Part shown: positions 9,976-19,214 of the stretch, in pieces
Numbering within the stretch: position 1 is the stretch's first letter
Layout: each line of letters opens with the position of its first letter
Source of the DNA: Limnobacter sp.
GTDB lineage: Bacteria > Pseudomonadota > Gammaproteobacteria > Burkholderiales > Burkholderiaceae_B
Direction: 5' to 3'
NCBI GenBank assembly: GCA_029866125.1
Contig: JARWZZ010000019.1
Coordinates: 186,001 to 250,000, forward strand
DNA: 64,000 nucleotides
Translations under genes and position numbers: made by a program
The notes under the pieces: generated by a model
Databases searched by the model: none
What the model was told of the DNA's origin: nothing
Seen by the model: only the letters and a program-made list of their open reading frames with translations

Positions 9976-11040
9976 ATGAACAAGAAGCTTCTAGCTGCTA
10001 CTCTGGGTCTGGCCTTCGCCGCCCCAGCTTTCGCTGACTCATCAAGCGTAGTTCTGTACGGTCGTCTGCACCAGGCTCTGGAACTGAACAGCGTTGACAC
10101 TGGCGTTGCCGGTGGTGATCGCACTTCCGACATGAACTTGGCCGGCTACTCTTCACGTATCGGCGTGAACGTTAAGGAAGATCTGGGCGGTGGCCTGAGC
10201 TTCATCGGTGGTTACGAGTGGGGCACAAACGTTGAAGCCGCTGGTAACACAATCGCTGGTCGCAATGCCTTCGTAGGTATGGCTGGTAGTTTTGGCCGCG
10301 TAACAGCTGGTATTCAAGACGGTGGTAACGGTACAGTTGCTCCTTTGTATGTTCAGGCTTCTAAGTACCACCTGAACGGCCAAAACAATGCTGGTTCATT
10401 GACCAACATTGGTAGCGCTGACTTCACACCAGCCACTCCTGGCGCGACAGATGCGGTTATCAACCGTAAGCAGCGTGCTGACAACTCTTTGGGTTACGCT
10501 GGTTCATTCGGCGGCCTGAACGTGACAGCTCGTCACTCAATGGCTGGTGCTAACCAAGCTGCTGGTTCAGCAACTGGTACAGAAAACGACGTAACACTGT
10601 CAGAAGCCGCTGTTGACTACAAAATCGGCAATCTGGAAATCGGTGGTGGTGTTGCTACATACCGCTACGAAGCTCCAGAACCAGCTGGTTCAATCGACAA
10701 CGTTTACCAGTTGGGCGCTAAGTACACATTCGGCGCACTGTCACTTGCTGGTCTGTATGGTTCATCCAGCTTCAACGGTGCTGGTCAGGCCGACCGTGAT
10801 GACTTCGGTGTATCTGCTGAGTACAAGCTGACTGCAAACGCAGGTATCACAGCTTCTTACGGCGATGCTGAACTGTCTGGTTCACGCGATGCTAACCAAG
10901 CTCAAGTAATCGGTTACTACGACTTCAGCAAGCGCACACGTGCATATGCTGGTTTGAACCGTACTACATTCGACAACGTTGCAAACGCTGCTGAAACAGA
11001 CGTGCAATCAGTTGTAATGGGTCTGCGTCACAACTTCTAA
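9976..11040 (+). CDS. general porin (Gram-negative porin family)
   Basis: ATG 9976: signal peptide MNKKLLAATLGLAFAAPAFADSSVVLYGR; C-terminal VVMGLRHNF ending in Phe. Confidence 0.92.
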   Translation: MNKKLLAATLGLAFAAPAFADSSSVVLYGRLHQALELNSVDTGVAGGDRTSDMNLAGYSSRIGVNVKEDLGGGLSFIGGYEWGTNVEAAGNTIAGRNAFVGMAGSFGRVTAGIQDGGNGTVAPLYVQASKYHLNGQNNAGSLTNIGSADFTPATPGATDAVINRKQRADNSLGYAGSFGGLNVTARHSMAGANQAAGSATGTENDVTLSEAAVDYKIGNLEIGGGVATYRYEAPEPAGSIDNVYQLGAKYTFGALSLAGLYGSSSFNGAGQADRDDFGVSAEYKLTANAGITASYGDAELSGSRDANQAQVIGYYDFSKRTRAYAGLNRTTFDNVANAAETDVQSVVMGLRHNF

Positions 11041-11083
11041 TTTCTGGCAGCACCTCGTGCTGCTTGAGTTAGAGAAGTGAAGT

Positions 11084-11115
11084 AAAAAAGCCATCCTTCG
11101 GGATGGCTTTTTTTT
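11084..11115 (+). terminator. Rho-independent terminator after the porin gene
   Basis: AAAAAAGCCATCC-TTCG-GGATGGCTTTTTTTT. Confidence 0.9.
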
Positions 11116-11159
11116 AGTTAACTTCCAGTTCACTTTTTACGGGGCTTACCTTTTTTAGG

Positions 11160-12416
11160 TCAGAACCAGTATCCCACATTGGCTTTGATTGCCTCTGAAC
11201 CTTTTCCTGTCTGATATCCAACACCCGCACGCACATAGCTTGAGTTATCCAGTGCATTTCTGTTATTGCCGATTGTGACTCCCACTTCTTGGAATTCTTT
11301 CATAAAAGGTTTTTCGCTTCCAAAGTAGCGTGTATCAATCACAGAGTATTCCACCGCCAGTTTTTTACCAAATACATTCACTGGCTGAGAGACCAACAAT
11401 CCATTGCGGAACGCACTGTTTTTTACATCAGGATCAAAGCTGTATTCGCCTGCGGTGAACTTCGATGTTTGATAAATACCCACCATATTGCCGATGGCCA
11501 TATCCAAACCCAAAGCTTCGAAACCGTAAACGCTTGAAAGTGTTGCAGAGTAGACGCCCGCAACAGTGGCTCTGTCTTCAGATCCTACTACTCCGTATTT
11601 AACTGCGGGCGTAATCGCCCAATTGCTTTGCACGGGGAGCCTCAATGCCATACCAAGTCCGGTTTGGTAAGATTGTGCGCCATCAATCTCAGTCAGTGTA
11701 AGTGGCAGAGAAAAAATCAATTGACGAGACGGGTTGGAATCAAAACGCACTGTGTAACTTAAAGGTAGGCTGGTGACATTGACTGTACCGCCTGAATTGT
11801 CTAGCTTGTAACTGCCCGCGTCGGCACCCACTCCGATCAAGTTTTCATTGCTCGTGGGTTCCTTGCCCGTCAAGCTGACCGGGCCAGAAGTACCAACTGC
11901 AAAATCGTTTGCAATCATGTTTGGAATTAAGCCGCCCGCTCCCGAAATGGCGCTTGAGGGCGAACTTTGAGCTTGAGCTTTAAGAATTCTACCCGCAAGG
12001 TTGGTTTTCTTAATGAACTCAACAAATTGGTCCTCGGCATTATCTCTAGCGGCAACCACGTTAGCGCCTTGCCCCACAATCCGTTCATTTACCCCTAATT
12101 CAGGGAATGAGAAATTAAGCACGGCTGAGTTGGGTTGGTAACTCATTTGAAGGGAGATGTCTGCAAAACGAGCGTTTATATTGACGCCTTCAGTTTTACT
12201 TTGGTAGGCATTACTTACAGATTCAATTGATTCAAATGAATCTATAAAAGTATCTGCTTTAGAGCTGCAAAGTACTGGGGTGCTGGAAGTTGTGCCCGAC
12301 GTGGATGTAACTTGTGCAGAAAAAGAGAATGATTGACTACATATTTGTTGGGCGAACGCTCCGCCAGATGGGATTAATAAACTTGAAATGATTATAGGTA
12401 AAACCTTAACTTTCAT
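11160..12416 (-). CDS. predicted outer-membrane beta-barrel protein, unknown function
   Basis: Signal peptide (…SGGAFAQQ); alternating beta-rich C-terminal half; C-terminus ANVGYWF ends in Phe. Confidence 0.7.
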   Translation of the reverse strand: MKVKVLPIIISSLLIPSGGAFAQQICSQSFSFSAQVTSTSGTTSSTPVLCSSKADTFIDSFESIESVSNAYQSKTEGVNINARFADISLQMSYQPNSAVLNFSFPELGVNERIVGQGANVVAARDNAEDQFVEFIKKTNLAGRILKAQAQSSPSSAISGAGGLIPNMIANDFAVGTSGPVSLTGKEPTSNENLIGVGADAGSYKLDNSGGTVNVTSLPLSYTVRFDSNPSRQLIFSLPLTLTEIDGAQSYQTGLGMALRLPVQSNWAITPAVKYGVVGSEDRATVAGVYSATLSSVYGFEALGLDMAIGNMVGIYQTSKFTAGEYSFDPDVKNSAFRNGLLVSQPVNVFGKKLAVEYSVIDTRYFGSEKPFMKEFQEVGVTIGNNRNALDNSSYVRAGVGYQTGKGSEAIKANVGYWF

Positions 12417-12631
12417 CGCTATCTCCAGAATCCATGATTTTTATTTTGGGGGGTCTGAAGCAGGGGTTTATTGGGATGGAAGTACAACCGATGGTAGATA
12501 ATTTCAACAACATACAACCCATTACTTCTCGTTCAAGATTAGCAAAAATCTTTAAAACGAAAAAAGTTAAGCTGCTCAAAAGTTAACTTTGTCGCCTAAA
12601 TTGGGTACATTGTGTAATTATTATTGCTTCA

Positions 12632-13021
12632 TTATTTAAGATTTACATCCAGTTGAACGCCACACATCGGGCCTTTGTAGCCACCGCCTTTGCGATGGTT
12701 GCTCATGCAACCTAGGGATGTGGTAGCAAGCTGGTCCTCGCTTAGGCGTAGGCCGAAGAACAAATCGTGCCGGTCTGCAGCAGCGTCTTTGTTGAGTTTG
12801 AATACCCAATCGCCACTGCGCCAATTCACAGAGAGAGGGATTCGGTTGCGGTTTTGGCTCAGGTTAAAACCCAAACCCTTTTCTTGATAGTCGAAGTAGG
12901 TCCAACGCCCCCATTTGCTTAAAGGGTTTTGGTCATCCAAGTTGAGGGTTACACCGTTGGCCTGCGCGGAAGCACCGCCCGATAAGGCGGTAAGACAAAG
13001 GCAGAAAAGTAGCTTCTTCAT
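12632..13021 (-). CDS. small secreted protein, unknown function
   Basis: MKKLLFCLCLTALSGGASAQA signal peptide; 129 aa; no known domain recognised. Confidence 0.65.
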   Translation of the reverse strand: MKKLLFCLCLTALSGGASAQANGVTLNLDDQNPLSKWGRWTYFDYQEKGLGFNLSQNRNRIPLSVNWRSGDWVFKLNKDAAADRHDLFFGLRLSEDQLATTSLGCMSNHRKGGGYKGPMCGVQLDVNLK

Positions 13022-13261
13022 TTCATTACCCCCTTAAAGGATAATTGTGCTCCCCGTTGAATGGGAACTATCACGTTGCTTAAATGATCGGCCCAAATGC
13101 AAGGAATTAATACCCTGTTAAGAGGGGGAAAATTCTCACAGTTTGATCAATGGCCCGATCAATTGATCTGTCAATGAGCGCTCTGTGTCAATGACAGGCA
13201 GCGTGAAATAAAAGCTTACTTAAAATTGTGTATTTAAATCAATACTTTCAGGCTACTACTT

Positions 13262-14260
13262 TTAAACGGATTGAAGACCGAGCTTTTTAAACAACAATTC
13301 ATCTTTCAGGGAGTCGGGGTTGTCGGTCACCAACAACTTTTCACCGTAAAAAATCGAATTGGCACCAGCCAAAAAGCACAGCGCTTGGGTGCTTTCGCTC
13401 ATTTCTTCACGCCCGGCTGACAACCTGACGTAGGACTTTGGCATTGTGATGCGGGCCACCGCGATGGTACGCACAAACTCCAAGGGGTCCAACTCCTCCC
13501 GGCCTGCAAGGGGCGTTCCTTCCACTTGTACCAAGTTGTTGATGGGAACAGATTCAGGCGGGGTTTCCATATTCGCCAACTGTGCGATAAGCCCTGCGCG
13601 TTGGGTGGGTGTTTCGCCCATGCCTACAATGCCGCCGCAGCACACTTTAATGCCAGCGTCGCGCACGTTATCCAGCGTGTCCAATCGGTCTTGGTAGGTG
13701 CGTGTGGAAATGATGTCGCCGTAAAAATCGGGAGAGGTGTCTAGGTTGTGGTTGTAATAGTCCAGCCCCGCATCGCGCAGTGCTTTGGCTTGTTGGTCTT
13801 TCAACATGCCCAGGGTTACGCAAGTTTCAAGGCCCAGCCCTTTGACTGCAGTCACCATTTCGGCCACTTGCTCAATTTGATGGTCTTTGGGGCTGCGCCA
13901 TGCCGCACCCATGCAAAAACGGGATGCACCTTTGTCTTTGGCCGCTTGGGCTGCTTGCAGCACTTCGTTCAAGGGCATTAGCTTTTCCGCTTCTACCCCG
14001 GTGTCGTATTTGGCCGATTGTGGGCAGTAGGCGCAGTCTTCTGGGCAGCCGCCGGTTTTGATGGACAGTAAGGTGGACAATTGCACCTGATTGGGATTGA
14101 AGTTTTCGCGATGTATTTGTTGCGCTTTGAACATCAAGTCGTTGAAAGGTAGCTTAAACAGGGCTTCAATTTGCTCGACTGTCCAACGGGTTGCGGCTTC
14201 ACCGGCATGCGTAGGGGCAGTGTTGCTTTTGTTTTGAACCCAAGTGATTTGGCTTTCCAT
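13262..14260 (-). CDS. bioB: biotin synthase
   Basis: Radical SAM motif [31 protein letters not shown]. Confidence 0.97.
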   Translation of the reverse strand: MESQITWVQNKSNTAPTHAGEAATRWTVEQIEALFKLPFNDLMFKAQQIHRENFNPNQVQLSTLLSIKTGGCPEDCAYCPQSAKYDTGVEAEKLMPLNEVLQAAQAAKDKGASRFCMGAAWRSPKDHQIEQVAEMVTAVKGLGLETCVTLGMLKDQQAKALRDAGLDYYNHNLDTSPDFYGDIISTRTYQDRLDTLDNVRDAGIKVCCGGIVGMGETPTQRAGLIAQLANMETPPESVPINNLVQVEGTPLAGREELDPLEFVRTIAVARITMPKSYVRLSAGREEMSESTQALCFLAGANSIFYGEKLLVTDNPDSLKDELLFKKLGLQSV

Positions 14261-14318
14261 GTTTAAACCTTTCGAAATCTTTCATTAAGCGATGCGCTAT
14301 TGTAAATCCCAATGCAGA

Positions 14319-15704
14319 TCAAAATAACTCGGTGTTGATGGGCTTGGCTTCCGAGTTGTTTGAATTTTCTTTGCTTTTCCAGTCTTCGAGTACTTTGAGT
14401 AGCACTTCATAGGCCCAGTTCAGGGTGTTTTCGCTGGTGCAGTAAGGGGGTATCCAGTACATGGTGTTGCCCAAAGGGCGCACTAAAATGCCGTGTTCTA
14501 GAAAAGCCTCGCGAATCCATTGGCTGTTGCTGGAGCCATAAGCCGCGTTTTGACTTTTGAATTCAAATGCGGCAATGGTGCCTTGTACTCGTGGGTTGTT
14601 CAGGCAAGGGTGGCAGGCCAGGGTGGGCAGCCATTTTCGATGCGTGTCCTCCAGCATTTGGATTTGTTGCCAAGTGCGTGGGTCGTCAAAGAGTTCAAGG
14701 CTGGCCAAGGCCGCAGCGCACCCCAAGGGGTTGGCAGTGTACGAGTGGCCGTGCAGCAGGGCCTTGTTGACGTCATCGCTCCAAAAAGCGTTGTAAATCG
14801 CGTCTGTGGCTAGTGTGGCGGCCATGGGCATGAAGCCGCCGGTCAGGCCTTTGGAAATGCAAATCATGTCGGGCTGCCCAGCTTCAGTCAGTTGCTCGCT
14901 GGCAAACAAGGTGCCTGTGCGGCCAAAACCGGTCATCACTTCATCGTAAATGACCAACATGCCCGCTTGGCGGCATGTGGACGCAATTTTGCTCACATGG
15001 TCGGGCCGCATCATGATCATGCCGCTTGCACCTTGCACCAGTGGTTCAAGAATCACAGCGGCGTAGTGGCCGGGTGCTTTGTCCAACAGGTTTTGGAGCT
15101 GCGCGAGGGCGGCGTCTTCAGTGCAAGCGCAAACCCCGGTGTCGATGAAGTCCACATCGAACAACCACGGGGTAAACGGGTCGTAAAAGCCGCTGGACCG
15201 CCCTGCGGACATGGCCCCGAAGGTGTCCCCATGATAGCCGCCGCGCAAGGCTATGAGGCCTTTTCGGGGCTCGGCCTTGTTGTTCCAGTACTGGAAGGCC
15301 ATTTTCAAGGCCACTTCAATGGCGGTGGAGCCGTTGTCGGAATAAAACACTTTGCCCATGGACTTGGGGGCTTTGGCAATCAAGCGTTTGGCCAATTCCA
15401 CCGCGGGTGGGTGGGTGATGCCTGCAAACATCACATGTTCCATGGTGTGCGCTTGGTGGGCTATTGCACCGGCAATGTGCGGGTTGCAGTGGCCGTGAAT
15501 ATTGACCCACCAGCTGGACACAGCGTCAAAGTACTTGTTACCGTTTTGGTCGTACAGAAACTCGTTTTCTCCACGCACCAAGGCCAGTGCCTGTTTGGCG
15601 GTTTTGGCTTGGGTAAACGGGTGCCAGCAATAATCGGCATCGTCCTGGTGCAGTGTGTTTGTAGGGGTTGGCAGTGTTTGTGGTGTTTGTGGTGGTTGAG
15701 GCAT
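14319..15704 (-). CDS. bioA: adenosylmethionine-8-amino-7-oxononanoate aminotransferase
   Basis: Class III aminotransferase: YDEVMTGFGRTG, ISKGLTGGFMPMAAT, HGHSYTANPLGCAAA. Start 15704 overlaps the bioD stop (TGATG). Confidence 0.95.
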   Translation of the reverse strand: MPQPPQTPQTLPTPTNTLHQDDADYCWHPFTQAKTAKQALALVRGENEFLYDQNGNKYFDAVSSWWVNIHGHCNPHIAGAIAHQAHTMEHVMFAGITHPPAVELAKRLIAKAPKSMGKVFYSDNGSTAIEVALKMAFQYWNNKAEPRKGLIALRGGYHGDTFGAMSAGRSSGFYDPFTPWLFDVDFIDTGVCACTEDAALAQLQNLLDKAPGHYAAVILEPLVQGASGMIMMRPDHVSKIASTCRQAGMLVIYDEVMTGFGRTGTLFASEQLTEAGQPDMICISKGLTGGFMPMAATLATDAIYNAFWSDDVNKALLHGHSYTANPLGCAAALASLELFDDPRTWQQIQMLEDTHRKWLPTLACHPCLNNPRVQGTIAAFEFKSQNAAYGSSNSQWIREAFLEHGILVRPLGNTMYWIPPYCTSENTLNWAYEVLLKVLEDWKSKENSNNSEAKPINTELF

Positions 15705-16354
15705 CACAGGCTTTCCAAGGCTTCGCGCAAAGCCACTGGCATGGCAATTTGTTTCAGATTGGCGCTTGAGGTGTCTTCCAACCATGGCAGTTCAGCCAGC
15801 ACTTTGACGCCAGAGAAGTGCTCAATGGCTTTTTTATTGGCGAGATTGCTGGGGCCGTTCAAAACCACACCCAACACCGGTACGCCTTTGTTTTTGAGGT
15901 GCTCCAAGGTCAAGCAGGTGTGGTTGATGGTGCCCAATCCGCTGCGTGCAACCACCAGTGCGGGCAATCCCAGATGCAGCATCAAGTCGCTCATGCAGTG
16001 TGTCCAATTGATGGGCACCATGCAGCCGCCTGCGCCTTCGACTACCCAGCGGTGACTCTTTGTGTGTGGCTGTGTTTGTTGTTCATGAAGCGGGGGCCAA
16101 ACAAAATCGTCAAGCTGAATGGAAACCCCATCCAACTGAGCAGATTGATGGGGCGACAAAGGCTGGGTAAGCCGATGGCGTTCGGGAAGGCAACGGCAGG
16201 ATGCAAGGCGAGTGACCAGCTCGGTGTCAGTTTCATCGTCCAATCCGCTTTGGATGGGCTTCCAATAGTCTGCCTGCCACTGCATGCAAAGCCAAGCGCT
16301 GAAAAGTGTTTTGCCCACGCCTGTGTCCGTGCCTGTCACAAATACGGTTTTCAT
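15704..16354 (-). CDS. bioD: dethiobiotin synthetase
   Basis: MKTVFVTGTDTGVGKTLFSAWL, VEGAGGCMVPI. Confidence 0.95.
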   Translation of the reverse strand: MKTVFVTGTDTGVGKTLFSAWLCMQWQADYWKPIQSGLDDETDTELVTRLASCRCLPERHRLTQPLSPHQSAQLDGVSIQLDDFVWPPLHEQQTQPHTKSHRWVVEGAGGCMVPINWTHCMSDLMLHLGLPALVVARSGLGTINHTCLTLEHLKNKGVPVLGVVLNGPSNLANKKAIEHFSGVKVLAELPWLEDTSSANLKQIAMPVALREALESL

Positions 16355-16358
16355 GGGC

Positions 16359-17171
16359 CTACCCCCGTCGCAGAAAAAAGTAACCGACGCGGTGGTTTAA
16401 GGTGCACACATCTCCCAAATTTGCGATCACTTTACGCAATTTGACGGGTCTGTGATGCGGCTCGGGCGTGTCGGCCCCAATCGCACGCAGACTGCGCGCA
16501 AAAGACAGGCCACCCGAATGTTGGTCCAGGTATTCTTTTTGAAAGCTATGGGTTTCAATGCACAAGCCCTCAGCTTCGAAGTGTTTCAGCAAGGTTTGGA
16601 TGTCATCGAAGCTAGGCAAGGTGCGTAGCCCGCATGGCTCGCCCGCATCCAGATGGGCTTGCTTCCATGCTGCAAATGAACCCTCCAGCAACACACTAAA
16701 CACCACAGTATTGGAGATGGACAACCAGCCCCGCATGGTTTGATCCAAGCTTTTGAACCACTGCGCACACATATTGGACACGGTCAGTGAGTTGTTGGGC
16801 ACCCACAGGTGCTCAAGCGCCAGCTGCTCGCCGTCCATCAAATGGGTGTGCAGTTGGTCTGTGTAAGCCCGGCCCCAGGTGTTGTGTATGTGGTCCAGCA
16901 TGCCGGGGGCAATGTCAATGGCATGCACTGGGGTTTGGGGGTAGTGGTCAAGCAGCAATTGGGTCATGTAGCCCGTGCCGCAGCCAATGTCTAAACAGGC
17001 TTTGGGTTCAAACTTTTGGGGCAGCAGTTGGTTTAGCCAGTTCCATAAAAACTGGGATGACTCCCTTTGCACTCGGGCGTGGTCGTCATAACGCATGGCC
17101 GCTCCAGAAAATCGTTTGGAGTGTGGCAACGCGGGTGTAACGGGCGCCCTAGTAAGTTCAGATATCGTCAA
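16359..17171 (-). CDS. bioC: malonyl-ACP O-methyltransferase (BioC-like SAM methyltransferase)
   Basis: CLDIGCGTGYMTQLLL SAM motif; position within the bio operon. Confidence 0.8.
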   Translation of the reverse strand: MTISELTRAPVTPALPHSKRFSGAAMRYDDHARVQRESSQFLWNWLNQLLPQKFEPKACLDIGCGTGYMTQLLLDHYPQTPVHAIDIAPGMLDHIHNTWGRAYTDQLHTHLMDGEQLALEHLWVPNNSLTVSNMCAQWFKSLDQTMRGWLSISNTVVFSVLLEGSFAAWKQAHLDAGEPCGLRTLPSFDDIQTLLKHFEAEGLCIETHSFQKEYLDQHSGGLSFARSLRAIGADTPEPHHRPVKLRKVIANLGDVCTLNHRVGYFFLRRG

Positions 17172-17209
17172 TTGGATTGTCGTAAAGTCAGATTTTTGAA
17201 TGTGCTGTT

Positions 17210-18031
17210 TTAAAGATTACGCGGACCAAGCGCTTGACTCAGCACTTTGATCAAGTGAGGAGTATAAACCTTGGGACTGACCAAGGGGCCTGAATGTGGG
17301 GCGATTGCCTCTTGCATGCATTGTGCGGGAAAGGTTTGTGCCGTCAAATCAGGGCTGACAATTTGGTCGTGTTGGCTGTATAAGGCTACAAACTGTTTGT
17401 TTGGAAACTCACGACCTGTCGCTGTGAAGTTCAACTTGAGGTGCGACGTGAGGTCCATGTCCAGCATGGATTGAAGGTCAGCGCGAAGCTTATCGACATG
17501 TGCGGAGCGTGTAAATTTTTCGGCTTGTGCGCTCTGATACTCATTACCTGCTGAGGCATTAAGTTCTTCGGCACGCATCCAGAAGTCTTGCAATACCGTT
17601 TCAGGGTTTGTCGAAAGCCTGTTCAGCATGCGCTCGACCAGCCGTCTTGGTGTACCTGTTTGCCCGCGTTCTTGGGCGGTAAATCGAGTAAATCCGTGAA
17701 GGCCCACCAAGGATGCCCAAGTGCAGGGCAATTCCAGCAGCTTGGCAAAACCCAATGAATGACCAATACCCATGGCGGTTGAGCCTGTTTTTATAAGCAT
17801 TTCGGGCGTTTCAGGCGCTTTTGCCCAGTGGCTGCCCGTCCATTCATACACACCCGCGGGGCGTTCAAAGTAACCTTGCTCCAAGCCCAGTGTTTTGAAT
17901 TGCTGCATCAACGTTGGGTGTTCCTTGTTCAAATCCAAAAGCAGGGGGTTGAAGAAGTCCAGCGAATACGCCCAGCCGTGGGCAAACATACAAACAGGTT
18001 GTAAGGTGAGGTCAAGCACGTGTTGACTCAA
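17210..18031 (-). CDS. alpha/beta-hydrolase, candidate pimeloyl-ACP methyl ester esterase (BioH role)
   Basis: FAHGWAYSLDFF (oxyanion-type), GHSLG nucleophile elbow, SQHDQIVSP (Asp), APHSGPLVSP (His); lies between bioF and bioC. Confidence 0.7.
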   Translation of the reverse strand: MSQHVLDLTLQPVCMFAHGWAYSLDFFNPLLLDLNKEHPTLMQQFKTLGLEQGYFERPAGVYEWTGSHWAKAPETPEMLIKTGSTAMGIGHSLGFAKLLELPCTWASLVGLHGFTRFTAQERGQTGTPRRLVERMLNRLSTNPETVLQDFWMRAEELNASAGNEYQSAQAEKFTRSAHVDKLRADLQSMLDMDLTSHLKLNFTATGREFPNKQFVALYSQHDQIVSPDLTAQTFPAQCMQEAIAPHSGPLVSPKVYTPHLIKVLSQALGPRNL

Positions 18032-19193
18032 GTGCTTGAATCAGCCGTTCCAAGTCCTTCAACTGATGCCCGCAGTTCAACGCAATTCGCACCCTTGCTG
18101 TGTGGGGCGGGACGGTGGGTGGGCGTACGGCAGAGGTGATCAGTCCCTGTTGAAGCAAATGCTGCTTCAGGCGTATGGAGTCATCGGCCTCACCTGCAAT
18201 CACCGGGACGATGTGGGTGCTGGATGTGCCGCAATTCCAGCCAGACTCTGCAAGCATGGACCGAAATTGATCGGACAGGTCATGCAGGTGTTTACGTTCA
18301 GCTGTGAGTGAGGGGATTAAGCGAAGCGCTTCACTGACTGCCCCCACAGTGAACGGCGAAGGGGCAGTGGAATACACAAAGCCAGTGCAGCGATTCACCA
18401 GGTAGAGTTTGACGGCATGGCTGCATGCAATGTAGGCACCGCTGACGCCCACGGCCTTGCTGAATGTACCCATAACAACCCACAAGCCTAAGGCTTTGAG
18501 TGCCTCAATGGCTGGGCTGGTTAAGGCGCCTAAACCTCGGCCTTCCGGCCCCCACACGCCGGTTGCATGGGCCTCGTCGATGTAAACCAAGGCTTGATGT
18601 TGCAGGGCAAGGTCTGCCAGTGCCAGCACAGGAAGTTGGTCCCCATCCATGCCAAATACGGATTCAGTTGCGATAATTTTTTGCTGTTTGGGGTGCTTGT
18701 TCAGCAGCTCTTCCAGATGAGCCAAATCATTGTGCCGAAAGCGGACTTGCTTCACCCCTGCCAATTTACAGGCATGGTGAAGGCTGGCGTGGTTCAGCCT
18801 GTCAGTCAGTACGACAGGCTCCTCGCCCCAAAGCTGCTTGTCCAGTAAAGTGGACAATGCGCCAGCATTGGCTTGGTAGCCTGTGGCAAAAACCAGTGCG
18901 GCCTGGCTGCGCTTGAATTCAGCAACTTGATTTTCAAGCGCCTCAAAGCAGGGTAGGTTGCCGGACAGCAATCGCGAGCCGGTGGCGCCCGCGCCGTGTT
19001 CTTGCGCACACGCAATTCCTGCGGCTAGCACAGCGGGGTGTCGGCTCAGTTGCAGGTAATCGTTGCTGGAAAAGTCCAGAAGCTGGGGTGCCTCAACCGA
19101 AGATTGAGCAGTGGCTTGGCGGGGTAAAACCCGCTTGAGTCCCACTTTGTCCAGTTCAGCAAGCTCTGATTCGCAACGTTGGTTCAAGTTCAC
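18012..19193 (-). CDS. bioF: 8-amino-7-oxononanoate synthase
   Basis: DFSSNDYLQLSRHP, GATGSRLLSG, DEAHATGVWGPEGRG, GTFSKAVGVSGAYIA. Confidence 0.95.
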   Translation of the reverse strand: MNLNQRCESELAELDKVGLKRVLPRQATAQSSVEAPQLLDFSSNDYLQLSRHPAVLAAGIACAQEHGAGATGSRLLSGNLPCFEALENQVAEFKRSQAALVFATGYQANAGALSTLLDKQLWGEEPVVLTDRLNHASLHHACKLAGVKQVRFRHNDLAHLEELLNKHPKQQKIIATESVFGMDGDQLPVLALADLALQHQALVYIDEAHATGVWGPEGRGLGALTSPAIEALKALGLWVVMGTFSKAVGVSGAYIACSHAVKLYLVNRCTGFVYSTAPSPFTVGAVSEALRLIPSLTAERKHLHDLSDQFRSMLAESGWNCGTSSTHIVPVIAGEADDSIRLKQHLLQQGLITSAVRPPTVPPHTARVRIALNCGHQLKDLERLIQALESTRA

Positions 19194-19214
19194 GGATTTT
19201 GCTCGTTGCCAAAC

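Noticed and set aside
13157-13168. GATCAATTGATC palindrome
   Set aside because: Short AT-rich palindrome with no conserved context; likely chance.
14892-16055. 387-aa plus-strand ORF
   Set aside because: Antisense to bioA and bioD, whose identities are certain; composition looks like shadow coding.
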